Shown piece by piece: positions 8,179 to 17,265 of a stretch of 64,000 nt of DNA. How positions within the stretch are numbered: position 1 is the first letter of the stretch; every line of letters begins with the position of its first letter. Origin of the DNA: Winogradskyella_A sp963966315. Lineage in GTDB: Bacteria > Bacteroidota > Bacteroidia > Flavobacteriales > Flavobacteriaceae. The stretch lies in NCBI GenBank assembly GCA_963966315.1, contig CAWZYX010000001.1, positions 40,999 through 104,998 of the forward strand, read 5' to 3'. The notes beneath the pieces are model-generated. The model searched no databases. It saw nothing but the letters and a program-made list of their open reading frames with translations, and was not told the DNA's origin. Both the position numbers and the translations under genes were made by a program.

Positions 8179-8192
8179 CTTAAAAGAATGTC

Positions 8193-8669
8193 ATGAGACA
8201 CGGAAAAAAATTCAATCACCTTGGTAGAAAGACTGCACATAGAAAATCTATGCTCGCTAATATGGCTTGTTCCCTAATTGAACACAAGCGCATCAATACT
8301 ACCGTAGCCAAGGCTAAAGCCTTAAAACAGTTTGTAGAACCGATTATTACCAAGTCTAAGGAGGATACCACTCATAACAGACGAATTGTAATGTCCAGGC
8401 TCAGACAAAAAGAAGCTGTGACGGAGCTATTCAGAGATGTGGCTGTGAAGGTTGGTGATCGACCGGGCGGATACACACGGATCATTAAATTAGGCAACCG
8501 TCTTGGTGACAATGCCGACATGGCCATGATAGAGCTCGTGGATTACAACGAACTGTACAATGCAGGTAAACCTGCTAAGAAATCGACTCGAAGAAGCAGA
8601 AGGGGTGGTAAAAAGTCAACTACAACACCTGCAGTGCCTGAAACCAAAGCTACTAACGAGGAAGAATAA
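8193..8669 (+). CDS. rplQ: 50S ribosomal protein L17
   Basis: Protein of 158 residues. The first 120 are the conserved L17 core (MRHGKKFNHLGRKTAHRKSM, GDRPGGYTRIIKLGNRLGDNA); the rest is a low-complexity basic then acidic extension (KKSTRRSRRGGKKS ... NEEE) common in this phylum. It is the last gene of the operon and is followed by a terminator. Confidence 0.97.
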   Translation: MRHGKKFNHLGRKTAHRKSMLANMACSLIEHKRINTTVAKAKALKQFVEPIITKSKEDTTHNRRIVMSRLRQKEAVTELFRDVAVKVGDRPGGYTRIIKLGNRLGDNADMAMIELVDYNELYNAGKPAKKSTRRSRRGGKKSTTTPAVPETKATNEEE

Positions 8670-8695
8670 ATGTTAATAAGCATTAATAAATACAA

Positions 8696-8729
8696 GGGAT
8701 AAGCTTTATAAGTTTATCCCTTTTTTTTT
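8696..8729 (+). terminator. Rho-independent terminator of the ribosomal operon
   Basis: GGGATAAGC (8696-8704) pairs with GTTTATCCC (8712-8720) with one G-T pair, followed by nine T. It lies 27 bases after the rplQ stop and marks the end of the spc/alpha operon. Confidence 0.85.
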
Positions 8730-8785
8730 GATTTTTGTACAGTAGAATGTCAGCCAATCTAAAAAAGTAAATTAAAGTTACTCCA

Positions 8786-9889
8786 ATGAAGTACACGCAA
8801 AGAAAAAAAGCACTGGTTCTTTTGGCAGATGGAACCATTTTTTACGGAAAGTCCATCGGAATAGAAGGAACATCTTTTGGTGAAGTTTGTTTTAATACGG
8901 GAACGACAGGCTATCAGGAAATATTTACTGACCCGTCTTATTTTGGACAATTGATGGTCACCACCAATGCACACATAGGTAACTATGGAGCAGAAGAGGA
9001 TGAGGTAGAATCAGAATCTATTAAAATTGCAGGACTTATATGTAGAAACTTCAGTTTTGAGTATTCAAGACCTGCTGCCGACGAGTCCTTAGAGGAGTTC
9101 TTTAGAAGACATAACAAAATGGTTATTTCCGATGTAGACACGAGAGGACTGGTAAGTTATATCCGAGAAAAAGGAGCGATGAATGCGGTGATTTCTACCG
9201 ATGTGGAAAATGTAGAGGAATTGAAAAAACAATTGGCTGAAGTACCTTCAATGAGTGGTCTAGAGCTTGCCTCTGAGGTTTCAACTAAAGAACCTTATTA
9301 TTACGGCAATGAAAATGCCAAGTATAAAATTGCTGCACTGGATATTGGTATAAAAAAGAATATTTTAAGGAATTTAGCGAGTAGAGATGCTTTCATAAAA
9401 GTGTTCCCCTATAATTCAACATTTGAGGAACTCGAGGCCTTTCAACCTGATGGGTATTTTTTATCGAATGGCCCTGGAGATCCTGAGCCATTGGCCGAAG
9501 CTCAGCAATTGGCAAAAGAGGTGCTCAAACGAGATTTACCGTTGTTTGGTATTTGCCTTGGCCACCAGGTTATTGCTCTAGCAAATGGCATTTCTACTTA
9601 TAAAATGCACAATGGTCACAGGGGAATTAATCATCCGGTTAAAAATTTAATTACTGGGAAGGGAGAAATCACCTCACAGAATCATGGTTTTGCCATTAAT
9701 AGAGAAGAAACAGAGTCACATCCTGATGTTGAGATTACACACGTGCATCTGAATGATTCTACCGTAGCCGGCATTAGGATAAAAAATAAAAATTGTTTTT
9801 CTGTTCAATATCATCCGGAGGCAAGTCCGGGACCACATGATTCAATGTATCTGTTTGACCAGTTTATAGAAAACATCCGGAGAAATTAA
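8786..9889 (+). CDS. carA: Carbamoyl-phosphate synthase small chain
   Basis: Glutaminase subunit of 367 residues that releases ammonia from glutamine for carbamoyl phosphate, the first step of pyrimidine and arginine synthesis. The N-terminal CarA domain (ALVLLADGTIFYG, FNTGTTGYQEIFTDPSY) is followed by a class I amidotransferase domain with Cys257 (GICLGHQ), His343 and Glu345 (QYHPEAS). The large subunit carB is not in the window. The position after rplQ is usual in Flavobacteriia. A terminator follows. Confidence 0.96.
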   Translation: MKYTQRKKALVLLADGTIFYGKSIGIEGTSFGEVCFNTGTTGYQEIFTDPSYFGQLMVTTNAHIGNYGAEEDEVESESIKIAGLICRNFSFEYSRPAADESLEEFFRRHNKMVISDVDTRGLVSYIREKGAMNAVISTDVENVEELKKQLAEVPSMSGLELASEVSTKEPYYYGNENAKYKIAALDIGIKKNILRNLASRDAFIKVFPYNSTFEELEAFQPDGYFLSNGPGDPEPLAEAQQLAKEVLKRDLPLFGICLGHQVIALANGISTYKMHNGHRGINHPVKNLITGKGEITSQNHGFAINREETESHPDVEITHVHLNDSTVAGIRIKNKNCFSVQYHPEASPGPHDSMYLFDQFIENIRRN

Positions 9890-9892
9890 TGG

Positions 9893-9930
9893 AAAAACCG
9901 CAACAAAATTTAATTTTTATTGCGGTTTTT
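9893..9930 (+). terminator. Terminator after carA
   Basis: AAAAACCGCAA (9893-9903) pairs with TTGCGGTTTTT (9920-9930), with a T-rich 3' arm, starting four bases after the carA stop. The 3' arm itself supplies the U-tract. Confidence 0.85.
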
Positions 9931-10042
9931 TAGTTCCGAAAACATTATCGTAAATATTAATCGTAAATATGATAAATACTAGTTTCAACAGTTTCATATT
10001 TTCGTAATTTTAACCAACTAAAAAACGAATAAAACAATCATT

Positions 10043-11332
10043 ATGAGCATTATAATAAATATTCATGCAAGACAAATTCTGGATTCAAGAGGAAATCCTA
10101 CAGTAGAAGTAGACGTCATTACCGAAAATGGTATCATGGGTAGAGCAGCCGTACCATCAGGTGCTTCAACAGGAGAACATGAGGCCGTAGAATTGAGAGA
10201 TGGTGGTGACTCCTATATGGGAAAAGGCGTATTAAAGGCGGTTGAGAATGTTAATGCCATAATTGCTCAGGAACTACTAGGAGTATCGGTATTTGAGCAA
10301 AATCTTATCGATCAAATCATGATTGATCTCGATGGTACACCTAATAAATCAAAGTTAGGAGCCAATGCTATTCTAGGGGTGTCGCTCGCTGCAGCCAAGG
10401 CAGCCGCAAATGAACTGGGTCAGCCCCTCTATCGGTACGTTGGCGGTGTATCAGCTAATACGTTACCGGTTCCAATGATGAATATTATTAATGGAGGTTC
10501 GCACTCAGATGCGCCCATAGCATTTCAGGAATTTATGATCATGCCTGTTAAGGCTAAATCCTTCACTCACGCCATGCAAATGGGAACGGAGATTTTTCAT
10601 AATCTGAAAAAAATCCTGCACGGTCGCAACCTGAGCACCGCAGTAGGAGATGAGGGCGGATTTGCACCTTCACTGGATGGTACAGAGGATGCCCTTGATA
10701 CCATAGGTAAAGCTGTTGAAAAAGCCGGTTATAAATTTGGTGACGAAGTAATGATTGCGCTTGATTGTGCTTCAGCAGAATTCTACAAGGATGGTAAGTA
10801 TGACTATACTCTTTTTGAGGGAGCATCAGGAGCAGTAAGATCGAGTAAGGAACAATCCGATTATTTGGCCCAGCTTGTCTCTAAATATCCTATTATATCT
10901 ATAGAAGACGGGTTGGATGAAAACGACTGGGAAGGCTGGCAGTATCTTACCAGTTTAATTGGTGACAAAGTGCAATTGGTTGGTGATGATCTTTTTGTGA
11001 CGAACGTAGAACGTCTTGAGCGTGGCATTAAGACAGGCGTTGCTAACTCAATTTTAATTAAAGTAAATCAGATCGGATCTTTAACGGAGACCATTGCAGC
11101 CGTCAATATGGCTAAGAATGCAGGATATACCTGCGTTATGTCTCACCGATCAGGTGAAACCGAAGACAATACGATAGCCGACCTTGCTGTGGCCCTTAAT
11201 ACTGGTCAGATCAAAACCGGATCTGCCTCAAGAAGTGATCGTATGGCCAAATACAATCAGCTGTTGAGAATTGAGGAAGAATTAGCAGATGTAGCCTATT
11301 ATCCTCAGGAAAAGGCTTTCAAAGTCAATTAA
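10043..11332 (+). CDS. eno: Enolase (phosphopyruvate hydratase)
   Basis: Glycolytic enzyme of 429 residues that interconverts 2-phosphoglycerate and phosphoenolpyruvate in the cytoplasm. Visible are ARQILDSRGNPTVEVDV, GASTGEHEAVELRD, the Mg ligands in IALDCASAEF, SIEDGLDENDW and VGDDLFVTN, and the signature LIKVNQIGSLTET with SHRSGETED. It is transcribed alone between two terminators. A TATTTTCG sequence near 9997 resembles the -7 box. Confidence 0.97.
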   Translation: MSIIINIHARQILDSRGNPTVEVDVITENGIMGRAAVPSGASTGEHEAVELRDGGDSYMGKGVLKAVENVNAIIAQELLGVSVFEQNLIDQIMIDLDGTPNKSKLGANAILGVSLAAAKAAANELGQPLYRYVGGVSANTLPVPMMNIINGGSHSDAPIAFQEFMIMPVKAKSFTHAMQMGTEIFHNLKKILHGRNLSTAVGDEGGFAPSLDGTEDALDTIGKAVEKAGYKFGDEVMIALDCASAEFYKDGKYDYTLFEGASGAVRSSKEQSDYLAQLVSKYPIISIEDGLDENDWEGWQYLTSLIGDKVQLVGDDLFVTNVERLERGIKTGVANSILIKVNQIGSLTETIAAVNMAKNAGYTCVMSHRSGETEDNTIADLAVALNTGQIKTGSASRSDRMAKYNQLLRIEEELADVAYYPQEKAFKVN

Positions 11333-11349
11333 GACATTAGAAATTCTGA

Positions 11350-11376
11350 AAAAGCCCTCTTTTTGAGGGCTTTTTT
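11350..11376 (+). terminator. Terminator after eno
   Basis: AAAAGCCCTC pairs with GAGGGCTTTT around a TTTTT loop (core GCCCTC 11354-11359 with GAGGGC 11365-11370), followed by T6. It begins 17 bases after the eno stop. Confidence 0.9.
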
Positions 11377-11486
11377 GGTTAACCATTCTGGCAACTTCAG
11401 TTAACCTGAATTTAATCATTCTAGAAGTGCCCTGTTTTCTTTTATTGATTAATTTGCCGACCTAAACATCAATAACACTCTTTACC

Positions 11487-13028
11487 ATGGCTAGTTTTCT
11501 TTTTGTAAGTGCCGAAAACGATGGAATTGCTAAATGTAAAGCAGGAGGCATGGGGGATGTCGTTAGAGATGTACCCAGAGTTATTTCTGAACGAGGGGAT
11601 ACAGTGAATGTTGTGACACCTTCCTATGGTCGCCTTCACATCAACGCAAGCTTCATTTCTGATATTGATTTTATTTACAGAGGACAGCGTACTAAGGCCA
11701 AATTATACGAGGCAGTGCCCAAAAAGGAATTTGAACATCTTACACATTATGTGATACACCACGAAGACATTAAACCTGGAACTATTGCAGATATTTATTT
11801 TAACGATGAGGATCAACCGTTCTTTACAGACTCCTGTATGTTTTCATTATTTTGTACAGCTGTATCTCAAGCGATACTAAACAATGAATTTGGTAAGCTG
11901 GACATCGTTCATCTGCACGATTGGCATACTAGCCTAATCCTTTTTCTCAGACAATATCATCCGGGATTTACGGGGCTTTGGGATATAAGAATGGTATATT
12001 CCATTCATAATCTGGCAATTCAGGGAATAAGGCCACTTAGGGATAACTTTGCATCGATACAAGCATTTTATCCAGAGCTTGAGATCGTCGATTCCCAGAT
12101 TCAGGATCACAGATATCCGGACTGTATCAATCTGATGTCTGTAGGTATTAGGTTTGCAGATGCTGTTCATACGGTATCTCCATCCTATATGAAAGATATT
12201 CAAAAGCCAAGTGACTTTCCAAATTTTGTCGGTGGAGAAGGACTTGAACAGGATTTAATTGATGCCAATAACTCTAACCGCTTATTTGGAATCCTCAACG
12301 GCTGTAATTACAAGAATATTAATAAGGTCAAAAAAGGTTCTTTTTATAAGAATGCTGTACAGGCAATTTTTGAATGGCTTCAGAAACCAGACAAGGAGTA
12401 TAAATATGATTTTCTGATTCACACTGGTGAAAAGATCGCCAGACTGATGAAAAAGGAGCCCGATTTTGTTTGTGCAAGTGTGGCTCGGCTCACAGAACAG
12501 AAGTTCTTTATTTTTAAATCTAATCCTCAGGTCTTGATTGATTTGCTGCAAGTTTTGCAGGAACATAATGGGATATATGTTATTCTTGGTACCGGAGCCC
12601 CTGAGTACGAAGAGCTTTTAAGAGACATCAGTTATCGCTTCGAAAATCTGGTCTTTTTTAACGGTCAGTCTGAAGAGGTAATAGACTCGATATATACAGA
12701 ATCTGATCTCTATTTGATGCCCAGTCTTTTTGAACCTTGTGGGATCAGTCAGATGCTGGCAATGAGAAATGGACAACCATGTTTGGTACACGCAACTGGT
12801 GGGCTAATGGATACGGTTGTTGACCAGGTTACAGGTTTTCATTTTTCAGGAGCTACTCTAGAGGATCAGGGGACAGACTTTATCAATGTTTTCAGAAAAG
12901 TCATGGATCTTTATTTAAATTGTCCTGAAGAATGGAAAAAGATGCGGAAAGAGGCAAAAAAAGTTAGATTCACATGGAAGGATTCGGTCAATAAATACTA
13001 CCGGGACTTATACCGCATCACGTCTTGA
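11487..13028 (+). CDS. Glycogen/starch synthase-like glycosyltransferase (GT5 family)
   Basis: Protein of 513 residues that fits the ADP-glucose glycogen synthase family, which lengthens alpha-1,4-glucan chains. It has the N-terminal sugar-nucleotide motif KAGGMGDV (Lys18; usually KTGGLGDV), HDWHT (about 144-148), VARLTEQK with Arg334 and Lys339, and FEPCG with Glu416 followed by TGGLMDTV. The central part around 270-310 diverges from textbook GlgA, so substrate or donor could differ. No glgB, glgC or glgP is nearby. It lies alone between eno and gltA. Confidence 0.8.
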   Translation: MASFLFVSAENDGIAKCKAGGMGDVVRDVPRVISERGDTVNVVTPSYGRLHINASFISDIDFIYRGQRTKAKLYEAVPKKEFEHLTHYVIHHEDIKPGTIADIYFNDEDQPFFTDSCMFSLFCTAVSQAILNNEFGKLDIVHLHDWHTSLILFLRQYHPGFTGLWDIRMVYSIHNLAIQGIRPLRDNFASIQAFYPELEIVDSQIQDHRYPDCINLMSVGIRFADAVHTVSPSYMKDIQKPSDFPNFVGGEGLEQDLIDANNSNRLFGILNGCNYKNINKVKKGSFYKNAVQAIFEWLQKPDKEYKYDFLIHTGEKIARLMKKEPDFVCASVARLTEQKFFIFKSNPQVLIDLLQVLQEHNGIYVILGTGAPEYEELLRDISYRFENLVFFNGQSEEVIDSIYTESDLYLMPSLFEPCGISQMLAMRNGQPCLVHATGGLMDTVVDQVTGFHFSGATLEDQGTDFINVFRKVMDLYLNCPEEWKKMRKEAKKVRFTWKDSVNKYYRDLYRITS

Positions 13029-13189
13029 TAAGCTTTCAGACAATGTAAGAAAATACTTATAAAATATTTGTTCGTATCCTATAGTTAAACACTTTTATAT
13101 TTACCAAAAGCTTGTTAAATGTGTTTTCGAAATCGTTATAGTTTTCGTAAATTCGCGTACCATTTAAATCACAAAAAAAACCATATTAA

Positions 13190-14476
13190 ATGTCAGATAA
13201 AGCGATACTGGAAATCAATGGAGAGAAGCACGAATTACCTCTTGTAAAAGGAACTGAAAACGAGCTAGCAATAGATATTAAAAGCTTAAGATCGTCTACT
13301 GGAGGTGTCATCACAATTGATCCCGGTTATAAGAATACGGGAAGTTGTGAAAGTGCAATAACGTTTTTAAATGGTGAAAAAGGGATCTTACGATACAGAG
13401 GTTATTCGATAGAAGAACTGGCTGAAAAAGCCGATTTTCTGGAGGTGGCTTATCTATTGATTTTTGGAGAACTTCCAACTGAACAGCAACTGGATAAATT
13501 TCATTCGGATATTAAGTCTCATGCCCTTGTTGATGAGGACGTAAAAAAAATTCTGGATGCTTTTCCAAAGGCTGCTCATCCCATGGGCGTTTTGTCTTCC
13601 TTAACAAGTGCCCTGACGGCATTCAACCCATCTTCTGTGGATGTGAGTTCTGAGGAAGATATGTATAATGCAATTGTTCGCATACTGGGTAAGTTTCCTG
13701 TGCTCGTGGCCTGGACCATGCGTAAAAAACAAGGGCTTCCTCTTGAGTACGGGGACGATAGCCTGGGGTATGTTGAGAATGTTCTAAAGATGATGTTTAA
13801 AAACCCAAACAATCCTTACGTGCAGAACCCTATTCTGGTGGACGCTCTGAATAAACTGCTTATCCTTCATGCTGATCATGAGCAAAACTGTTCGACTTCA
13901 ACGGTCCGAATAACAGGGTCATCTCATGCCGGTTTATTTGTTTCATTATCAGCGGGAATCTCAGCCTTGTGGGGACCTTTGCATGGAGGAGCCAATCAGG
14001 CTGTACTTGAAATGCTTGAGGCAATAAAAGCTGATGGCGGAGATACTAAAAAATACATGGCCAAAGCAAAGGACAAAGAAGACCCCTTTCGATTAATGGG
14101 TTTTGGGCACAGAGTGTATAAAAATTTTGATCCAAGGGCGAGAATTATTAAGAAAGCTGCAGATGAGGTTTTGGGTGATCTGGGAATTGATGATCCGGTA
14201 CTCGATATTGCGAAAGGTTTGGAAAAAGAAGCTCTCGAAGATCAGTACTTCGTGGATAGGAAGTTATATCCAAACGTTGATTTTTATTCCGGAATCATCT
14301 ACCGTGCCATGGGAATTCCGGTGGAGATGTTCACGGTTATGTTTGCCCTGGGAAGGTTACCAGGTTGGATCGCTCAATGGCGTGAAATGCGAATGAAAAA
14401 AGAACCTATCGGAAGACCACGACAACTCTATGTGGGTGAAACTTATAGGCCATTTAAACCATTAAGCAAACGATAA
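13190..14476 (+). CDS. gltA: Citrate synthase
   Basis: Protein of 428 residues condensing acetyl-CoA with oxaloacetate, the entry step of the TCA cycle. The hexameric type II (Gram-negative) form is indicated by the N-terminal beta domain (AILEINGEKHELPLVKGTE). Catalytic regions are WGPLHGGANQAV, GFGHRVYKNFDPRA and the DFYSG aspartate. A terminator starts six bases after the stop. mdh lies elsewhere in the window at 57.4 kb. Confidence 0.97.
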   Translation: MSDKAILEINGEKHELPLVKGTENELAIDIKSLRSSTGGVITIDPGYKNTGSCESAITFLNGEKGILRYRGYSIEELAEKADFLEVAYLLIFGELPTEQQLDKFHSDIKSHALVDEDVKKILDAFPKAAHPMGVLSSLTSALTAFNPSSVDVSSEEDMYNAIVRILGKFPVLVAWTMRKKQGLPLEYGDDSLGYVENVLKMMFKNPNNPYVQNPILVDALNKLLILHADHEQNCSTSTVRITGSSHAGLFVSLSAGISALWGPLHGGANQAVLEMLEAIKADGGDTKKYMAKAKDKEDPFRLMGFGHRVYKNFDPRARIIKKAADEVLGDLGIDDPVLDIAKGLEKEALEDQYFVDRKLYPNVDFYSGIIYRAMGIPVEMFTVMFALGRLPGWIAQWREMRMKKEPIGRPRQLYVGETYRPFKPLSKR

Positions 14477-14481
14477 AAAAT

Positions 14482-14510
14482 AAAGCTTCATGTGCTCATG
14501 AAGCTTTTTT
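14482..14510 (+). terminator. Terminator after gltA
   Basis: AAAGCTTCATG (14482-14492) pairs perfectly with CATGAAGCTTT (14497-14507) over a four-base loop, followed by T. Eleven pairs make it a strong terminator. It covers the upstream in-frame ATG codons of the next gene, which argues for the start at 14522. Confidence 0.9.
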
Positions 14511-14521
14511 CTATTCTATCT

Positions 14522-15433
14522 ATGAAATTAAACATTCAGAACGAGACTTCTCGGTTGAGAGCAGTTATTTTTGGGACAGCCGAAAGTAGTGGTCCTATCC
14601 CAACTCCTGAGGAAGCCTACGATCCAAAATCTTTAGAGCATATCATGGCCGGCACTTATCCAAAGGAAGAACATATGATCAGAGAAATGGATGCGGTATG
14701 CGAAGTTTTTAAGAAGTACGACGTCGATGTATATCGTCCTGATGTGATTGAAAATGTGAATCAGATATTTGCTCGGGATATTGCTTTGGTAATAGAGGAT
14801 AAGATAATTGACTGCAACATTCTACCCGATCGACAAAATGAGATAGAGGCCATTCGTTATGTATTTGATCAGATTGATAGAAGAAATATCATAACTCTTC
14901 CGCACGAAGCGCACATAGAAGGTGGTGACGTTATTTTGCATAACGATTATATATTTGTTGGGGTATGTACACGACCAGATTACAAGGACCTCATTACAGC
15001 CAGAACCAATAGTTTGGCGGTAAAGATGCTCAGAGATCATTTTCCTCATAAAACCATTAAATCATTTGTATTGCGCAAAAGCAATACGGATCCAAGAAAC
15101 AATGCTTTGCATTTGGACTGCTGCTTTCAGCCTGTTGGTAACGGAAAGGCCATTCTGCACAAAAACGGATTCTTTTTTGAAGAGGAGTACAATTGGCTTC
15201 TAAACTTCTTTGGCAAAGAAAATGTTTTTGAAATTACCAAGGATGAAATGTACAATATGAAAAGTAATATCTTCTCTATTGCGCCGGATGTGGTTATTTC
15301 AGAAATTAATTTTGACCGCCTGAACACATGGTTTGAAGAGCAAGGTATCACAGTTGAAAAAGTCCCTTATGCAGAGATTGGCAAACAGGGTGGATTGCTG
15401 CGTTGTTCTACCATGCCGCTGATAAGGGATTAG
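14522..15433 (+). CDS. Amidinotransferase-fold hydrolase (dimethylarginine dimethylaminohydrolase-like)
   Basis: Protein of 303 residues from the ATG at 14522; the frame is open to an ATG at 14492, but that lies inside the gltA terminator. The guanidine-modifying fold is seen in FARDIALVI, HIEGGDVIL (Glu-Gly-Gly-Asp about 133-136), the His of HLDCCFQP (about 197) and the C-terminal nucleophile in LLRCSTMPL (about Cys295). Family members hydrolyse arginine or methylated arginines or transfer amidino groups; the substrate here is not known. It commonly follows gltA in Flavobacteriia. Confidence 0.75.
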   Translation: MKLNIQNETSRLRAVIFGTAESSGPIPTPEEAYDPKSLEHIMAGTYPKEEHMIREMDAVCEVFKKYDVDVYRPDVIENVNQIFARDIALVIEDKIIDCNILPDRQNEIEAIRYVFDQIDRRNIITLPHEAHIEGGDVILHNDYIFVGVCTRPDYKDLITARTNSLAVKMLRDHFPHKTIKSFVLRKSNTDPRNNALHLDCCFQPVGNGKAILHKNGFFFEEEYNWLLNFFGKENVFEITKDEMYNMKSNIFSIAPDVVISEINFDRLNTWFEEQGITVEKVPYAEIGKQGGLLRCSTMPLIRD

Positions 15434-15457
15434 ATTACCTGCGTTCTGCTTTGCCTA

Positions 15458-16330
15458 CTAATTTTCCTTTGTAAACCCATAGGTATTCTGCCCAATAAAG
15501 TCCTTGGGAAATTTGTCGTCTCCCTTAAAACCAATTTCAATAGTACCACTGTCTTCCGGTATGTAGTTAGTTTTAAAAATATAGTCCCATAAACTAAGAC
15601 TAATGCCATAGTTCACACCGTGCTTTCCTTCAGGGAGATCATAGGCATGATGGTAGAGGTGCATGACCGGATTGTTAAAAATGTATTTAAGCGGCCCCCA
15701 GGTAATCTTAATGTTGGCATGATTCAGGTGGCCGATGGCGATGGCGACAAAATGTACGATAAATGCCTGCTCGGGTTCAAAGCCTCCAATAAGCATGACA
15801 CCAATTGTTTTTAAAGGCTTGTACAGTATGTTCTCCATCCAGTGATACCTTAAATGCGCCGCAAAGCCCATTTCCTTAACACTGTGGTGCACCTTGTGAA
15901 AGTTCCAAAGGATCTTATACCGATGCAGTAGGACATGGGTAAACCACTGAACAAAATCCAGAATAATAAAAAACACCAATAACTGTAGTCCCGGAGACCA
16001 GTTGGTCATATCAATTAAGGCAAAACTTTGAGGAGTGATATTGATTTCTGAAAATAAAAGTTCTATCACTTTATAGAAACCACTGATGACTATGGAGAAA
16101 ATGAAAAAATTAAAAAACATGTAAAAGGCATCCAGCCAGAAGTCTTTTCTAAAAATCGCCTGATCCTTCCTCCAGGGAAAAATGATCTCTAATAACCAAA
16201 CAACCAATGAGATAACCACCAGCCCCCAGAAATAGTTGGTATACCAGGGAACCTCAAAAATGATGGATTTCCATGTCCATGAAATTGTGCCTTCGAAGGC
16301 GTTTACAAATGCGTCTAAATACTTTTTCAT
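15458..16330 (-). CDS. Sterol desaturase / fatty acid hydroxylase family membrane protein
   Basis: Protein of 290 residues with four or more membrane helices. It carries the di-iron histidine clusters of the family: HVLLHRYK, then NFHKVHHS, and HLYHHAYD, with a further histidine in IGHLNHAN. Such enzymes hydroxylate or desaturate lipids in the membrane. It is last in a minus-strand run after the rhodanese (14-base gap), and so is probably co-transcribed with the sulfite oxidase genes; the functional link is unclear. The substrate cannot be told. Confidence 0.8.
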   Translation of the reverse strand: MKKYLDAFVNAFEGTISWTWKSIIFEVPWYTNYFWGLVVISLVVWLLEIIFPWRKDQAIFRKDFWLDAFYMFFNFFIFSIVISGFYKVIELLFSEINITPQSFALIDMTNWSPGLQLLVFFIILDFVQWFTHVLLHRYKILWNFHKVHHSVKEMGFAAHLRYHWMENILYKPLKTIGVMLIGGFEPEQAFIVHFVAIAIGHLNHANIKITWGPLKYIFNNPVMHLYHHAYDLPEGKHGVNYGISLSLWDYIFKTNYIPEDSGTIEIGFKGDDKFPKDFIGQNTYGFTKEN

Positions 16331-16344
16331 TTTTCTTCTTTTTT

Positions 16345-17265
16345 TTAAAATGTGTCGAATTCAATGGGGGAATCTTTGTCATAACTCCATTCCACCCAGG
16401 ACCCATCATAATTCTTTACATTGTCAAAGCCCAATAATTCAGCTAATACAAAGGTAGTGTGTGCGGAGCGAACTCCACTATGACAATATACAATGATACG
16501 CTCAGATTCCTCCAAATTCAGATGGGCGTAGTTTTTTTCAATTTCATGTCTGGACTTAAATTTCTGATCTCCGTCGAAATTGATGTTTAAAGCCCAGTCA
16601 ATATGAATACTATTGGGAATTCTACCTGCTCTTTTAGAACCTGGCTTCATGTATGTTCCTTCAAACTCTTCAATGGTTCTGGTATCGATAATAACAGCGT
16701 TTGCACTTATGGCATCCAGCACGTCTTTATTAGATACAATACAACTCATGGAGGGATTGTCTGGCAACTTAAAATTTGAAGCTAAGAATTTTGGAGCCAC
16801 TTTACTGGTGCGCCCATTTGTTGCCTGCCACGACTCAAAACCACCGTTTAAAATTCGCACATTGTGAAAGTCATAATTCTGCAGTATCCACCACAACCGC
16901 GCAGCTTCGCACATGCCTTTATCATCGTATAGAATTATTGTATCTTGAGTTTGTATTCCAAGTTTACTGAATAATTTTTCAAGTTGATTCTTACTAGGGA
17001 TTACCCCTGAATAGGGATAAGAGGAATCTTCGATGTCTTTTCTCGAGATGTTGATTGCGTTAAGGATATGCGATCTTGAATACAATTCTTGAGATCTGAA
17101 ATCCAAAATTTTTGTGCTTGGTAAATCGATGACTTTTGCAAGTTCAGTGGACTCAATTAAATAATTATGACTGGTCTCTTTGGCCAGTGGCGATTTATTT
17201 TTTCCACAAGACCAGATGAGCAATGCAATGAACATCAATTTAATTCTCCAATTCATACCATTCAA
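16345..17265 (-). CDS. Sulfurtransferase lipoprotein with two rhodanese domains
   Basis: Protein of 306 residues. An N-terminal signal ends in a lipobox (LLIWSC, lipid Cys20), so it is probably anchored at the periplasmic side. The two rhodanese domains lie at about 37-150 and 175-300. The C-terminal active-site loop CHSGVRS (Cys261) is intact, while the N-terminal domain has Asp (LYDDKG) where an active Cys would be, as in animal-type rhodaneses. Its start overlaps the end of the cytochrome gene by 26 bases. With the sulfite oxidase it would connect thiosulfate or persulfide sulfur to sulfite; this is inference. Confidence 0.85.
   Translation of the reverse strand: MNGMNWRIKLMFIALLIWSCGKNKSPLAKETSHNYLIESTELAKVIDLPSTKILDFRSQELYSRSHILNAINISRKDIEDSSYPYSGVIPSKNQLEKLFSKLGIQTQDTIILYDDKGMCEAARLWWILQNYDFHNVRILNGGFESWQATNGRTSKVAPKFLASNFKLPDNPSMSCIVSNKDVLDAISANAVIIDTRTIEEFEGTYMKPGSKRAGRIPNSIHIDWALNINFDGDQKFKSRHEIEKNYAHLNLEESERIIVYCHSGVRSAHTTFVLAELLGFDNVKNYDGSWVEWSYDKDSPIEFDTF

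Noticed and set aside
3645..8669. Ribosomal spacer hairpins as intrinsic terminators
   Set aside because: They lack T-runs and lie between essential co-transcribed genes; the true terminator with T9 is at 8696-8729.
14103..14396. Second frame of 97 codons inside gltA
   Set aside because: Same-strand shadow of the citrate synthase catalytic region with no signature of its own.
14492..14521. Upstream ATG of the amidinotransferase-fold gene
   Set aside because: These codons lie in the 3' arm region of the gltA terminator; the next ATG at 14522 gives the expected N-terminus.
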